Origin: Hanleya hanleyi
Lineage: Eukaryota > Mollusca > Polyplacophora > Lepidopleurida > Hanleyidae
DNA: 64,000 bases
Assembly (NCBI GenBank): GCA_036873755.1
Contig: JAVTVY010033650.1
Span: forward strand, 79,454 to 143,453
Reading direction: 5' to 3'
The position numbers and the translations under genes were made by a program. Below the pieces are notes generated by a model. That model did not search any database, had not been told where the DNA came from, and saw only the letters and a program-made list of their open reading frames with translations. Positions 54,611 through 64,000 of this stretch are shown piece after piece (positions within the stretch are counted from its first letter, which is position 1; every line of letters begins with the position of its first letter).

Positions 54611-57489
54611 ACTTGGACAGAACAGTTGTTGGTGTGGAGCATACTACCTTGGGTGTCGATGTCGGCCAATTGTCGATGTCGCAACCGCCAAAAAAACATA
54701 GTGGACAAATTGAATGTAAATTAGCATGAGTAAAACAAGAATAAACAAGGTTATAGATCATCAGTTTGACTTGTACTCATAGCCTCTCTGTTTTTCCCTG
54801 AACGGGTAATTGATTAGTGTTATCAACATCGCCACTGAGTATTGCTTCCCTTTCTGCTGCCGATACAACCCATGTAGGAATCTGTTGCTGGTTCTGCTCA
54901 CCCCGCGGTTTCGATTTTGATTGAAATTGCAGTTTAAGGGCCGCTTCCCATTCGGATTTCGCGGCCCATCAACTCAATGTTTTATTTGAATTTCGCGGTA
55001 CATTACTTTGTTTATTGAATATCTTTTCCAGCGCTAAATATATAAATAAATAAATAAATAAATAAATAATAAATAACAATGAGAGATTAGTAGGAGATAT
55101 AAATAACAATGAGAGATTAGTAGGAGATATAAATAGAAGTAAATAAGAATCGCTATATGTACAAGTTCGTAAGTCTCTTTTTGGTTTTTGGTTAAGTTAT
55201 ACTGGTAAATATGAGTTCACTGTAATCGCGTGTATGATTCCTTTGTCTTGGTACCCCTTTGTACGCACAAAGCCGTCCAGAAAAAACTGGGAGAACCATG
55301 GGCGTCTTCAGGATTTTTCGGATCGACTTCACTAACGACGCCATTGGGTTTTCGCGGTTTCGCTTCCCTTTGGGTCTTTTATTGTTCAGCATCGTCTTTT
55401 CTAAAATCTGATCTTTTTGATCAGCATAATGCTCAGTGTCACTGTGATATCATTATTTAGATTTGAATTGTTGTGTTGTAAATGTTGACAGGGTCCCTTC
55501 AGTGATAGCCAGGGCCAGTGACAGCTGGATCCCAGTACTTGTAAATCATTGTTTTTGTGATTCAACCTCGCTACCACTCATATTTAACTCAATACTCACC
55601 GGTTTTAATGGCATTGCATTTTACGTCTAGCCTACCCTTATGGCTTTGAGATGTGGCACCTTAAATGAGGTCACTGTAAGGTGTCTTTGAAGAACACACC
55701 TATGTAGAACAGATAGACCTCAATGTTACCTCGTGGACTTTGCCAAATTCTCAGGAGCACCTCGTGGACTTGATTAAAAATGCAGACACACCTCAGGAGC
55801 ACCTCAGGTATCTGTCTGTACTGATTGGTGAGAAATGTCACATGGTTAATGACATGTTTTCAATGCCTTTGTTGGGGGTAACAAAATGGTGATATTTTGA
55901 AGGTGCATGTGCAGACACATGTGATCCAGTTTTACTGGATGTATTCAAGTACGAGTTCTTATAGAAGGTATCACCATGTGTTTCTCGTGTTGTGATGGTA
56001 TCTATAGAGCTAGTGATATTAATTATAATTCAACATCGACAGGAATTTGGCATGTTCGATCCGTGAGATTCGTTATGCGGTTTAAGACCGCAACAACCTG
56101 TAAGCCTATACGATGTATATATTGTACATGCAGCAACAGATTCTAGTGCACTTCTTTGTTTGCGGTATGGTTTCAGGTATACTTTTGAAAAGACACATCA
56201 ATGATTACGTTTTATACTTTCTATCACCTGGCTAGCTACAGTGGTGTGGTGTATATATCGTACATGTGCCATTTTGTGGGAAAATGTCTGCATTGGCCTA
56301 CATACAGCTATATAGAGTTAACCAGCATCTGGTCCCAATTGGCCAGGATTAATTTTTTTATTACACTGGTAATTTGTATAGGGACACCTCAGGAGTACCT
56401 CAACACTAAATCGAAATCACCCAAGCATGTCCAAATCAATGAAACCACAAGGCACACCTCACTGGGTGTACACCTTAGCAAGGTAACTCTGATGTGCCCT
56501 TGAGGTACTTCATCAACATAATTGAGACACACTGGATAATTCCTCATTGTTACCTCAAAGGCACCTCGAACCACACAAAGAGACACCTCAATGATAAAAG
56601 TGGCACACGTCGTTCGACGTTGGATTATAATTCCACACCACAAAATGACATCAGGAGCACTGCACAGATACCTCAAAACAGTATGGGTAAATACAATATT
56701 TGTACGAATTTTCAACTTGCCACGGTTTCATGTTTTCGTACCTCCCATAATCCATCTAGATCGAGTCTAGATCGATATAGGCTTACATGTGTTTTATAAT
56801 GTAAATGTATATATAAACTTGGCTGAACCTTAAGTTTCAACTTGCTGTGATTTGTTATCTTCAAGTTAGTGAAACCTTTCGAATTGTTGCACTCATCTGT
56901 TACAACCACAACAACATAACAACCACAATGAAACACTAACGGGTCCTTAAGGAAGTGTGCTCACATCATACATGAGGCCTAGCTATAGATCTTACGTGAC
57001 CGAACCTGTTCTGTGTGCGTCATGCACGGTCCCGGTATACTGGGGTTTGTCAGTTTACCAGCGTCGACTCCGGTCCGTCTACGAGGCCTATTACAATAGG
57101 TGACTGCATGTAGGGAACCTCGTTGAACTTGGAAAAGCCACACCGGACACTATGTGAATGTGCTCCATGTTGGAAGATTCTTACATGACGAACTGCCCGT
57201 CTAAGAGGTCTAAGTGAATATGCAATAACTTAAATAATAGCAATTTAAGTCTCATGCTAACTAGTTAATGATATCGTAACTTTCTTGAAATTCGTAAATG
57301 TAAGATTTATCTTACCAGACTTTGTCCGCGTCTTTCCAGCATGAAAACGCGCGTCAACAATGGGTTGAGTAAAAATAGCCACCGAGCGGTATAGTCGGAA
57401 ACGATCATATGCTGTTACTGTTAACCCCAACAGCTCGAGAACAGTGTAAAGTATAAGGGATTGGGCCGGTATCGTGTGGTTAATGTGTT
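54611..57489. other. Non-coding interval with ACCTC-rich segment
   Basis: (AAAT)n at 55,035-55,068 and a 30 bp tandem duplication ('aaataacaatgagagattag', 55,073-55,132). Between about 55,660 and 56,680, 'acctc'/'cacctca' motifs are frequent. No gene supported. Open frames lack recognised domains. Confidence 0.45.
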
Positions 57490-59171
57490 GTAAATTCGTC
57501 TTAGTCCCAGCAGACAAAGCCCCAAACCATTATTGTAGTAACTATTACTATTACCAGGTGTTGGTTAAGGAATTGAGTGTAAGCATACCATCATACGTCT
57601 ACTTACTTCCAAACTGCATTCACTTTGGAAGATTTATTTGACATAACAATCACAATCACAAAACGATTGTCTTCAAAACAAAACAATTTGTCTTCCAATC
57701 AATCATAACGACATACCAAAAGTATACTGGACTCTCAAAATCATGAATCACTGTACAAAGCTAGATTCATAGCTGGTTCTAGAAGCTACACCAACAAGCT
57801 TCTTTCAACCCTCTTGTCGAGGGTCCTTCAGGAGGTAAACGCATTTTGGAAAACGTATTGCGCCTCTTTTTCTAAAAATTCTGGCGTTGAATGTAGATGG
57901 ATATTGAAAAACTCAAAATGTATTACGGAAAAACTTGATGCTGAAGGTCACATACCGTACAGACATGTATCCACATGGAATTTCTCGATTCTCTGTACTA
58001 CAATCCCTCATCAGGACTTTATTGACCGTCTAAATTCATTTATAATATCTGTTTTCAAGAAAACTGATCGCCGATATATTAATGTCAGAAGCCATAAAGC
58101 AAGGATATCATTCATGGGATGTTTCTTTGTTTATAGAGTTGCTTGAATTTCTCATTAAAATATCTATGTGAAATTTGGCAACACAATATATTAACAGCAT
58201 ATAGGTATTCCAGTGAGTACCAATTGTGCACCCCTGTTGACTGGCCTATGTCTGTTCTCTTATGAATACGACTATCTGCAAGCGCTTTCAAGAACCGGTC
58301 AATTCAAAGCCCGTTCTTTCTTATTCACCAAACGCTATATAGACGATCTTCTCGCTATGGATCATCGCTATATAAATGACGTAGATATATATCCACTTTC
58401 AGTGGATTTTAAGGAAACTACAGATAACCCTGACGGCACATAGCATTTAGACGTACATCTCCTTAAAAATGAAGCTAGTCTTCTCTCTCGTCGACTTTAC
58501 GATAAAAGTTATAATTACAATTTCGACATCGTAAACTATCTCTTTCTTGACAGCTATATTTCAGTGGGACCTGCATATGGCGTATACATATCTCGTCTAG
58601 TAGCATTTGCTAGATCCTGTGTTAAATATGACGATTTTAATCAACATAACAAAACATTGTTGCAGAAACTTATAAAACAGGGCTATACCACCAAGCGCCT
58701 CCACTCAAAATTTCTCAAATTTGGCCATACATGTATTGCACGATAATAGCAAAGTACGAGCGTAGCGTGCATTTGTGCTAGTTCCGCTTAACCCGGGGCT
58801 AGGGGCCGTATGAACCCATGTACTTCAAGACCCTCGTGGTGTTCATATGATCAGTTACAATCAAAGCGTGACTGGGATACATCATTCTCTGGACGACGAC
58901 TTCACTACGGGTATCATATGGATTAAGAATACTGATCAGCGATACGGATTTGATATTTGTGGAACATCATGATGTCTTGCCGGCATCATTGAGAACTGTT
59001 GACCGCTCCTCTCTCTTGCAGGAAACTAGACTATGTTTATGTTTTCTATGCTTTTTTTTATTTTGGTGCTAATGCTGTTGTATGTAATACGGAATAGATC
59101 TTTAGACTATGGACGCGGAGATTCTTCAATGGACGCCGGCTGAATAATGAATGACGGACCAGACAATTGTA
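57490..59171 (+). mobile_element. RT-encoding retroelement copy 3, + strand, 5' truncated
   Basis: Begins inside the 'VPADKA' segment near 57,490. RT follows: LLSRVLQEVNAFWKTYCAS and WILKNSKCITEKLDAEG (57,814 on), STWNFSILCTTIPHQDFID (about 57,970), STNCAPLLTGLCLFSYEYD (58,213), the active site RYIDDLL (about 58,337) and PAYGVYISRLVAFARSC (58,570-58,625). Stops and shifts occur near 58,140 and 58,441. The motifs NCAPLL...SYE and YIDD define a large invertebrate RT family. The 3' non-coding end (58,790-59,171) contains 'ggggctaggggccgtatgaa' and the terminal 'ggacgccggctgaataatga'. Confidence 0.8.
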
Positions 59172-59450
59172 ACGTTGCTGTCACCACAGGAAATATTGAA
59201 TATAGCGAAATAAGCAATTACAAGCGTCTGGTCCGTCATCCATAATTCAGCCGTCGTCCATTAGAGAATATCCGCGTCCATAATCCAAAGACCTATTCCA
59301 TATTCCATATAACAGTATTAGCACCAAATTCAAAAAGACAATCATATAGTATACATAAACATAGGCTTGTTCCCTGCAAGAGGGAAGCGGTCAACAGTTT
59401 TCAATGATGCCAGCAAGACATCATGATGTTCCAAAAATATCAAATCCGTA
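58962..59450. repeat. Tail-to-tail inverted ends of the RT element
   Basis: 'catcatgatgtcttgccggc' at 58,965 pairs with 'gccagcaagacatcatgatg' near 59,410. Pairing continues inward to 59,171/59,213, leaving a 41 bp spacer. The right arm (59,213-59,490) is a second, minus-oriented, 5'-truncated copy. The two arms could form a cruciform of more than 200 bp per arm. Confidence 0.8.
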
Positions 59451-59490
59451 TCGCTGATCAGTATTCTTAATCCATAATATTCGTTGTAAA

Positions 59491-60192
59491 GTCGTTGTAA
59501 ATTCTTTGTAAATCACATATATAGTAACGTTCGCAAGACTGGAATATTTGGGGATAATATTTGTCATTTGTCATACCTAGCGTGAAAATGTAAAAATTCA
59601 ATACTTTGGACTTCTGAAGGTGTAGTGGGTGGCATTTCAGATCTGACCCATTTCTAGACAGTTCAGTAACAATTACTGGCTAAAGGGTGGGCAAACTGGT
59701 GCTTGTGCTCGGTGGTATAAGGGGAGGGGGCGTGGAAACCTATGCTTTGGAAACCTCGTTGTGGAAAACAACTTAGACGCAGTAGGCTAAATCCAAAATA
59801 ATGCGATATTCCTCACAGAAAAAAGATAAATGTGATCCCGTAAACTTATTATTACCGTACAGTCGATTTAATCGGAAGTAGATGTTACGAGGCAAGGAAA
59901 TCTGATAACATCAAAACATCCAACTTCTCGTACAAAGCCTAAATTCAAACAGTGGCGAAGTTTGGAGGAAATATGAAAAAGACGCGGCTTTCAGCGCAAG
60001 TATCAAGTAAAGATTCAGACGATCACCTAGACGCAAGCGATCCACATTCGGGGCAGTTAGCGGGTTTATTGGTTAGACAGCTTGCAATCAGCAAGCTCAG
60101 ACCAATAAAAATGGCAGGTCCAATTTTATAAGATGAACTCGTTCAAGATCGCTTCTCAAACAACGGAACTGACGGGAACGTGAAATTGTACT
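59491..60192. other. Non-coding interval with a hairpin
   Basis: 'attggttagacagcttgc' near 60,070 pairs imperfectly with 'gcaagctcagaccaat' near 60,092 (short loop). No gene recognised. Confidence 0.4.
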
Positions 60193-60681
60193 GTGCAATA
60201 TGAGTTTATCTTCATTCGTTTACTTCAAAGTATTGAAAGCTTAAACCCCAGCGTTACATTTGGTCACGCCCAGGCCCCGCTGGAAACTACCGCGAAATAT
60301 CAGTTTACTTACGACAGAGGAGTGGATGTTTATCATATCATCCGAACAGGTTATTACAGTTGGAATAATATGTTTCAGTCCGTAACATCTTCCATATTAT
60401 TAAACGGATTCATCACATCGAAACCCGCGAACGGAGACTATGAATGCAACCCCTTCAACTTCCGCCATTTCAATCTCACCAGTATCTCGATTAAACGCAA
60501 CATTAAAAGGGGTATTGGAAAACGACGCCGGCGTACTGGCCACAAGTCATATGACCCCACAGAGAAATATACTGGTCGCATATTTCTAAAAACATCACAA
60601 GAACCAACAAGAGCCCAAGGGGGCTTCAATATACGCCCGTATATCTGGAATTACACTGGTTCAAATTTCAAGGTTTTTTAA
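60193..60681 (+). pseudogene. Second double-jelly-roll major-capsid-like fragment
   Basis: A 162-codon frame, starting at GTG, with no ATG at its head. LNPSVTFGHAQAPLETTAKY and, 60 residues later, NPFNFRHFNLTSISI correspond in order and spacing to PNSAVRLGHLKDLE and ENPF in the Polinton capsid at 38,700-38,980. In between, SSILLNGFITSKPANGDYE fits the strand preceding 'NPF'. After about residue 100 the homology stops and a basic patch (KRGIGKRRRRTGHK) follows. It is diverged from the first copy, so it came from another Polinton or adintovirus-like lineage. No other such gene is seen near it. Confidence 0.6.
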
Positions 60682-61192
60682 TGGCCTTGATCCCAATTGG
60701 TAGCTAGCAATTCAGAGAAAGGTCTACGGTTTTGTGCTTCTGAGAATGTAATATATATATATATATCACATCTTATATTGAATGATAAACTAAAATAGGG
60801 TTTAACCCTTGGTAACTAGGTGACCCTGAAACAAGGGCCGAGCGTTCACATATCCCACACTCAAATCGACAATAGTCGTTTTCCTTCAAATAGATTCTTC
60901 TCAGGTGAGAACATTTTTCATGAAGGAAGAAATATGTAAAGAAATTAGGTGATGAAGTAAACCTTTGTTCTTGAGTTAATAAACAAGTATTAGTTCATAA
61001 ATGACTCCTCTCCCAGTTAAATTAGTAAATGTATGGTTTTTATTTCACAACAATTTAACTATATGTAGCTGTTTCTTTCATGTATCAAACACGGGAGACA
61101 ACTCCGCAGGACAAATCCCATATACATGCCGGGGAGACAACTCTGAATATTCCAATCTAACACATATAGTCAGCTAAACGGGATTCGGATTT
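60682..61192. other. Non-coding interval
   Basis: (AT)n near 60,751-60,768. 'gggagacaactc' is duplicated near 61,093 and 61,131. No gene. Confidence 0.45.
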
Positions 61193-61262
61193 GGGAGAGA
61201 GAAATTGAAGGTTTAATGTCGCATTCAACAATATTTCAGCCATATAGCGACGATCAAACAAA
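61193..61262 (-). mobile_element. SINE tail fragment
   Basis: 'ggtttaatgtcgcattcaac', 'aatatttcagccatatagcg' and 'acgatcaaac' match the shared SINE tail in minus orientation. The (GTGA)n part has decayed to 'gggagagagaa'. Confidence 0.6.
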
Positions 61263-61479
61263 GTTCTAAGTATTCAAGTTAATAACTCACTAAACTAATG
61301 CATTAAAAGTATGTAAATACATTAAAATCTATACACCAAACCGACCTCTCTCAAATAATCTGAAATACAATCTTCTTTTACTCGACCAGAAAGATCTTCC
61401 AAAGTAGCTGCTCGATGAAAGTTATCTTACAATTTTAACATCTATACGGTCGATAAGGATATGTTTCACCGTGAGATCT

Positions 61480-61960
61480 TCATGGCATGGAATACGCCTA
61501 GGGGGGACTGTGACCTTGACCTTTGACAAACTGATCTCAAAATGGATATGGCTCATCTTTGCCATGCGTGTAAGGTATACCCAAAGTTTGATACCAATCC
61601 ATACCTTGAAACTAGAGATATCGCACGGACAATGAATGTTAATGGACGACTAGATGGATAGATGGACAGAACTCACCATCGCATTACACGACCTCATCTT
61701 CAACAGGCATATGAAGATATAATTAATATATAAATATATGACTTTTTATGATTTCTTGATTTTGGGGTCACAGTGACCTTGACCTAGATTTTGGTACATG
61801 ACACATCGACGCCCTTAATGTATCTTCTGACACAAAAAAAAGAGTTATTTTTAATCATTTCTGGATTTTGGGGTCACAGTGACCTTGACATAAATTTTGA
61901 TAAACAAAACATCGTAGCGCCTCAATTTATCAATGGGCACACAAAAATCATAACTTAAAA
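61480..61960 (+). repeat. GTGACCTTGACC-type tandem repeat
   Basis: 'ttggggtcacagtgaccttg' recurs at 61,760 and 61,867, about 107 bp apart. Related 'gtgaccttgacctttgac' lies near 61,510. The AGGTCA-rich text is typical of dispersed molluscan repeats. Confidence 0.65.
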
Positions 61961-62498
61961 GACATGTCGAAAGCTATTCCCGGCAGATCAGATTTTAATG
62001 CATGTGATTAAGAGACAATACGGTTATATCGTGAACACCGACGCTTCCCAGATGAGTGGAAGTCATTGCGTTCTTTTTCATTCTCTCGGAGAAATTGGAT
62101 ATTTCTCCATTCATTAGACACCCTCCAAACTCTTTCAACACCTACTTCAAGTTCCTGGAGAGCAGTTGCCAGTCATATAAGTATAATAACGTTCAACCCT
62201 AGAGAAACCCTAGAGATATACACTCTCGATGAAAAATTTCATTATTTCACCATCTACCGCTGCCATAATGATTGCTATGTATGCCGTTTCATATCGAATA
62301 TTTTTGAAATTGTAGTAATTGCGGTAATGATGGATGTGAATAGATGGAAGGTGTACCTCTCATCTGTCTATTGCGATACTAAAGACTCTACATCTTTTAC
62401 CGGACCCTCTACAGAATAAGCGTGGGTATAACATAACCTGGTCTGAACTGAATCAGTGAATTAGAGATCAAGACGTCTACAGAGAAGCAGAGTTGTAA
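61961..62498. other. Interval with one unassigned open frame
   Basis: A 117-codon + frame at 62,066-62,419 has no recognised domain, repeats or coding context. I do not call it a gene. Confidence 0.35.
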
Positions 62499-62749
62499 GT
62501 GATTGAGTGAATATTATTTAACGTCGCTTTCAACACTATGTCAGTCATATCACGACGTTTTGTTCCTATTCCTTCGCACACCCAGAAACCACACGGGTAG
62601 AGTCCTATTCTTTTTCACACCCGGGACCCCACAGGTGCCCCAGTTAGTCGCCTCTTACCACAAGCTCTCTGAAGGGCTGAAGCCTATTCTTACTATGACC
62701 TGGAGTGTGCACAGCGACACCCCAGGTCAATCCCCGGTCCGAGCAGACT
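62499..62749 (-). mobile_element. SINE-like element, near full length, minus orientation
   Basis: The (GTGA) tail remnant, 'aacgtcgctttcaacactat', 'tcctattccttcgcacaccc', 'agtcgcctcttaccacaagc' and 'ccaggtcaatccccgg' are the reverse complement of the copy at 63,055-63,310 along its whole length. Confidence 0.8.
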
Positions 62750-62889
62750 TATAAGTAATGGTAATGATAATTTATGGGATCAAGATCTAGCTGATGTACT
62801 AGTATCTAATACAGCTAAATATATTGGAATCAGGTTCCTGCTCATAGATAGGCCTGGTGACATCTTTCCCAGATACTTAAGGTTAGTAT
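62750..62889. other. Short unassigned spacer
   Basis: Nothing recognised. Confidence 0.3.
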
Positions 62890-63045
62890 ACCATTATTTC
62901 AACTAAGCACCACCCAGCTAAGTTGCATTCCTGCTACTTCAAAGAAGAAATCTTTGAAGCAGCCTGGAGCCAGATACCCTCCATGCACCCTATTAAACAC
63001 TGAGGACAGCACACGAGAAACAGACAGGATGCTTAGTTACATGGT
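62890..63045 (-). mobile_element. Older SINE body, left part, split by a younger SINE
   Basis: 'aactaagcaccacccagcta', 'tcaaagaagaaatctttgaa', 'ccctattaaacactgaggac' and 'acatggtgcaataaag' match 34,235-34,400. The same repeat resumes at 63,320 ('acaagtgatattacagtg'), after the insertion. Confidence 0.7.
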
Positions 63046-63054
63046 GCAATAAAG

Positions 63055-63310
63055 GCGCCCCCGTGGGGCTTCCGGGGATTGACCTGGGATGTCTTTTTGT
63101 ACACCACAGGTCATGGTGAAAATAGGCCTCAGCTCCTCAGAGAGCTTGTCCTAAGAGGCGACTAACTGAGGCACCCGTGGGGTTCCCGGGTGTGAAAAGG
63201 AATAGGACCCCACCCGTGTGGTTTCCGGGTGTGAAAAGGAATAGGACCCAACGTCGTGATATGACTGAAATATAATTGAAAGCGACGTTAAATCAAATTC
63301 ACTCACTCAC
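63055..63310 (+). mobile_element. SINE, complete, with perfect 9 bp target duplication
   Basis: 256 bp. It starts 'gcgcccccgtggggcttccg' and ends 'aattcactcactcac'. It is flanked by 'gcaataaag' at 63,046-63,054 and 63,311-63,319. The unoccupied form of the site is visible in the related repeat near 34,384. It holds two 'gtgtgaaaaggaataggacc' units. I could not find convincing pol III A and B boxes, so the RNA origin (tRNA or other) is open. Confidence 0.88.
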
Positions 63311-63436
63311 GCAATAAAGACAAGTGATATTACAGTGCTAGACATCACATTATCAAGTTCCTGTTGCTTCTCAGCAAAATGCATTGAAACAAGGGACAAA
63401 TCTCATCAATCCTTTATGCCGTGTTTCTACACAACA

Positions 63437-63801
63437 AGTATATTCAGTGACCAAAAAAAATCCATTTTAACAAAGAACATTTTACAAAATCTCGAAATCG
63501 GCTGTCATGCGATTGAACACATTGTCAATTGCCCATACTGATAACCCTAATAATGTACAAACATTTACATGTACAACAAATTTTTTTTATTTTTGCTCAA
63601 CATTTAATGAAAAATCTTTGTGGTATGGATAGACGCCTGTGTTTTTGTAACACGCCTGTATTTATACGTCTTTTTTCACAGATTGTCTTCTCAAAGGCCA
63701 CTTCCACAAGTTTTCTTAGAACACTGAATGTTGTGTTTCCTCAAGAATGGCGTCGGCTTCTAATATGGTAAGCGAAATGAGTTTTTACTAAAAGCCATTA
63801 A
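63437..63801 (-). other. 3' flank/UTR of the right-edge zinc-finger gene
   Basis: Homologous in order to 44,976-45,897: 'aatgtacaaacattta', 'atgaaaaatctttgtgg' and 'ttctcaaaggccacttccac'. It lacks both insertions seen in the other copy. Confidence 0.6.
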
Positions 63802-64000
63802 TCACATTTGAGGCATATTGTATGGTTTTTCTCCCAAGTGTTTCTTCATATGGGATACTAGGGAGCCTCTATGAGCGGATCTAAAATCACACTGTGAACA
63901 TACGTATGGCTTTTCTCCCGTGTGTTTGTTCATATGGGATACAAGGGAGCCTCTATGAGAGGATCTAAAATCACACTGTGAGCATATGTATGGCTTTTCT
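63802..64000 (-). CDS. C2H2 zinc-finger protein, C-terminal end, cut by window edge
   Basis: TGA at 63,802-63,804. Reading leftward from the window edge, the frame has CSQCDFRSSHRGSLVSHMNK and CSQCDFRSAHRGSLVSHMKK, joined by HTGEKPYV, and ends HLGEKPYNMPQM. The two fingers differ at few residues, so one is a recent duplicate. The last finger equals the last finger of the gene at 45,898. Same strand, about 18 kb away: a local duplicate. The rest lies outside the window. Confidence 0.88.
   Translation of the reverse strand, partial: EKPYICSQCDFRSSHRGSLVSHMNKHTGEKPYVCSQCDFRSAHRGSLVSHMKKHLGEKPYNMPQM

Noticed and set aside
54770..54960. Minus-strand open stretch of about 60 codons (WAAKSEWEAALKLQF...)
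   Set aside because: It looks compositionally protein-like, but there is no start, acceptor or known motif; a stop lies just before it.
55192..55392. 66-codon minus-strand frame rich in Lys/Arg
   Set aside because: No recognised family; likely chance.
57257..57517. 86-codon minus-strand frame
   Set aside because: Its start overlaps the antisense of the RT element ('SAGT' is the reverse reading of the VPADKA segment).
62066..62419. 117-codon frame
   Set aside because: No motif, composition not distinctive, flanked by repeats.

Overview
This 64 kb window is animal nuclear DNA, most likely from a mollusc (bivalve or gastropod). Support for this is indirect: genes with introns and GT-AG splice sites, a large tandem C2H2 zinc-finger family, a single-exon rhodopsin-like GPCR, and several kinds of dispersed repeat of a style common in molluscan genomes. 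These include 155-160 bp tandem units headed by a palindrome plus a (TCCG)n tract, SINE-like elements ending in (ACTC)n, and GGTCA-rich repeats. There is no bacterial-style gene packing, and I see no rRNA, tRNA or CRISPR. I could not run a database search, so the organism and all family calls rest on recognised motifs.

Layout. 0-10.5 kb is intergenic and repeat-rich. It holds two copies of one 1.4-1.5 kb element, the second lodged inside another tandem repeat, and a 1.27 kb non-autonomous DNA transposon with terminal inverted repeats and a likely 6 bp target duplication. A complete 357-residue GPCR lies at 10,567-11,640. 11.6-18.9 kb is mostly non-coding. 18.94-26.52 kb is a decayed DIRS-type tyrosine-recombinase retrotransposon with inverted terminal repeats and an internal complementary region. 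It is itself interrupted by a molluscan tandem-repeat element. Its right end lies about 18 bp before the 3' splice site of a 15-finger C2H2 terminal exon (26,543-28,030, + strand).

31.6-44.35 kb is a heavily broken Maverick/Polinton (virus-like DNA transposon). The packaging ATPase, a small hydrophobic core-type protein, an uncharacterised conserved protein, a penton-like minor capsid protein, a pVI-like protein and the double-jelly-roll major capsid protein are on +. Protein-primed type DNA polymerase B is on -. Nested in it are two copies of a Penelope-like or related reverse-transcriptase element, one of which splits the polymerase gene, plus SINEs and a pair of long direct repeats. No integrase or protease was found.

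44.9-49.5 kb (- strand) is a second zinc-finger gene: an acidic exon with KQEP-type motifs, an intron containing a 1.5 kb polypyrimidine-CAG minisatellite, and an 8-finger terminal exon. A third, closely related finger exon starts at the right edge (63,802-64,000, -) with a homologous downstream flank, so the locus contains a duplicated zinc-finger cluster. Between them are a decayed coiled-coil gene (52.6-53.9 kb), a third copy of the RT element with tail-to-tail inverted ends (57.5-59.5 kb), a second, divergent major-capsid-like fragment (60.2-60.7 kb), and a SINE with a perfect 9 bp target duplication (63.05-63.32 kb).

How the parts fit. The only genes that look functional are the GPCR and the zinc-finger genes. 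Almost everything else is layered mobile DNA. The most notable pattern is that transposon ends sit within about 1-18 bp of splice-site sequences in the corresponding intron of two zinc-finger paralogs: a DIRS end at one acceptor and an RT-element end at the other's donor.
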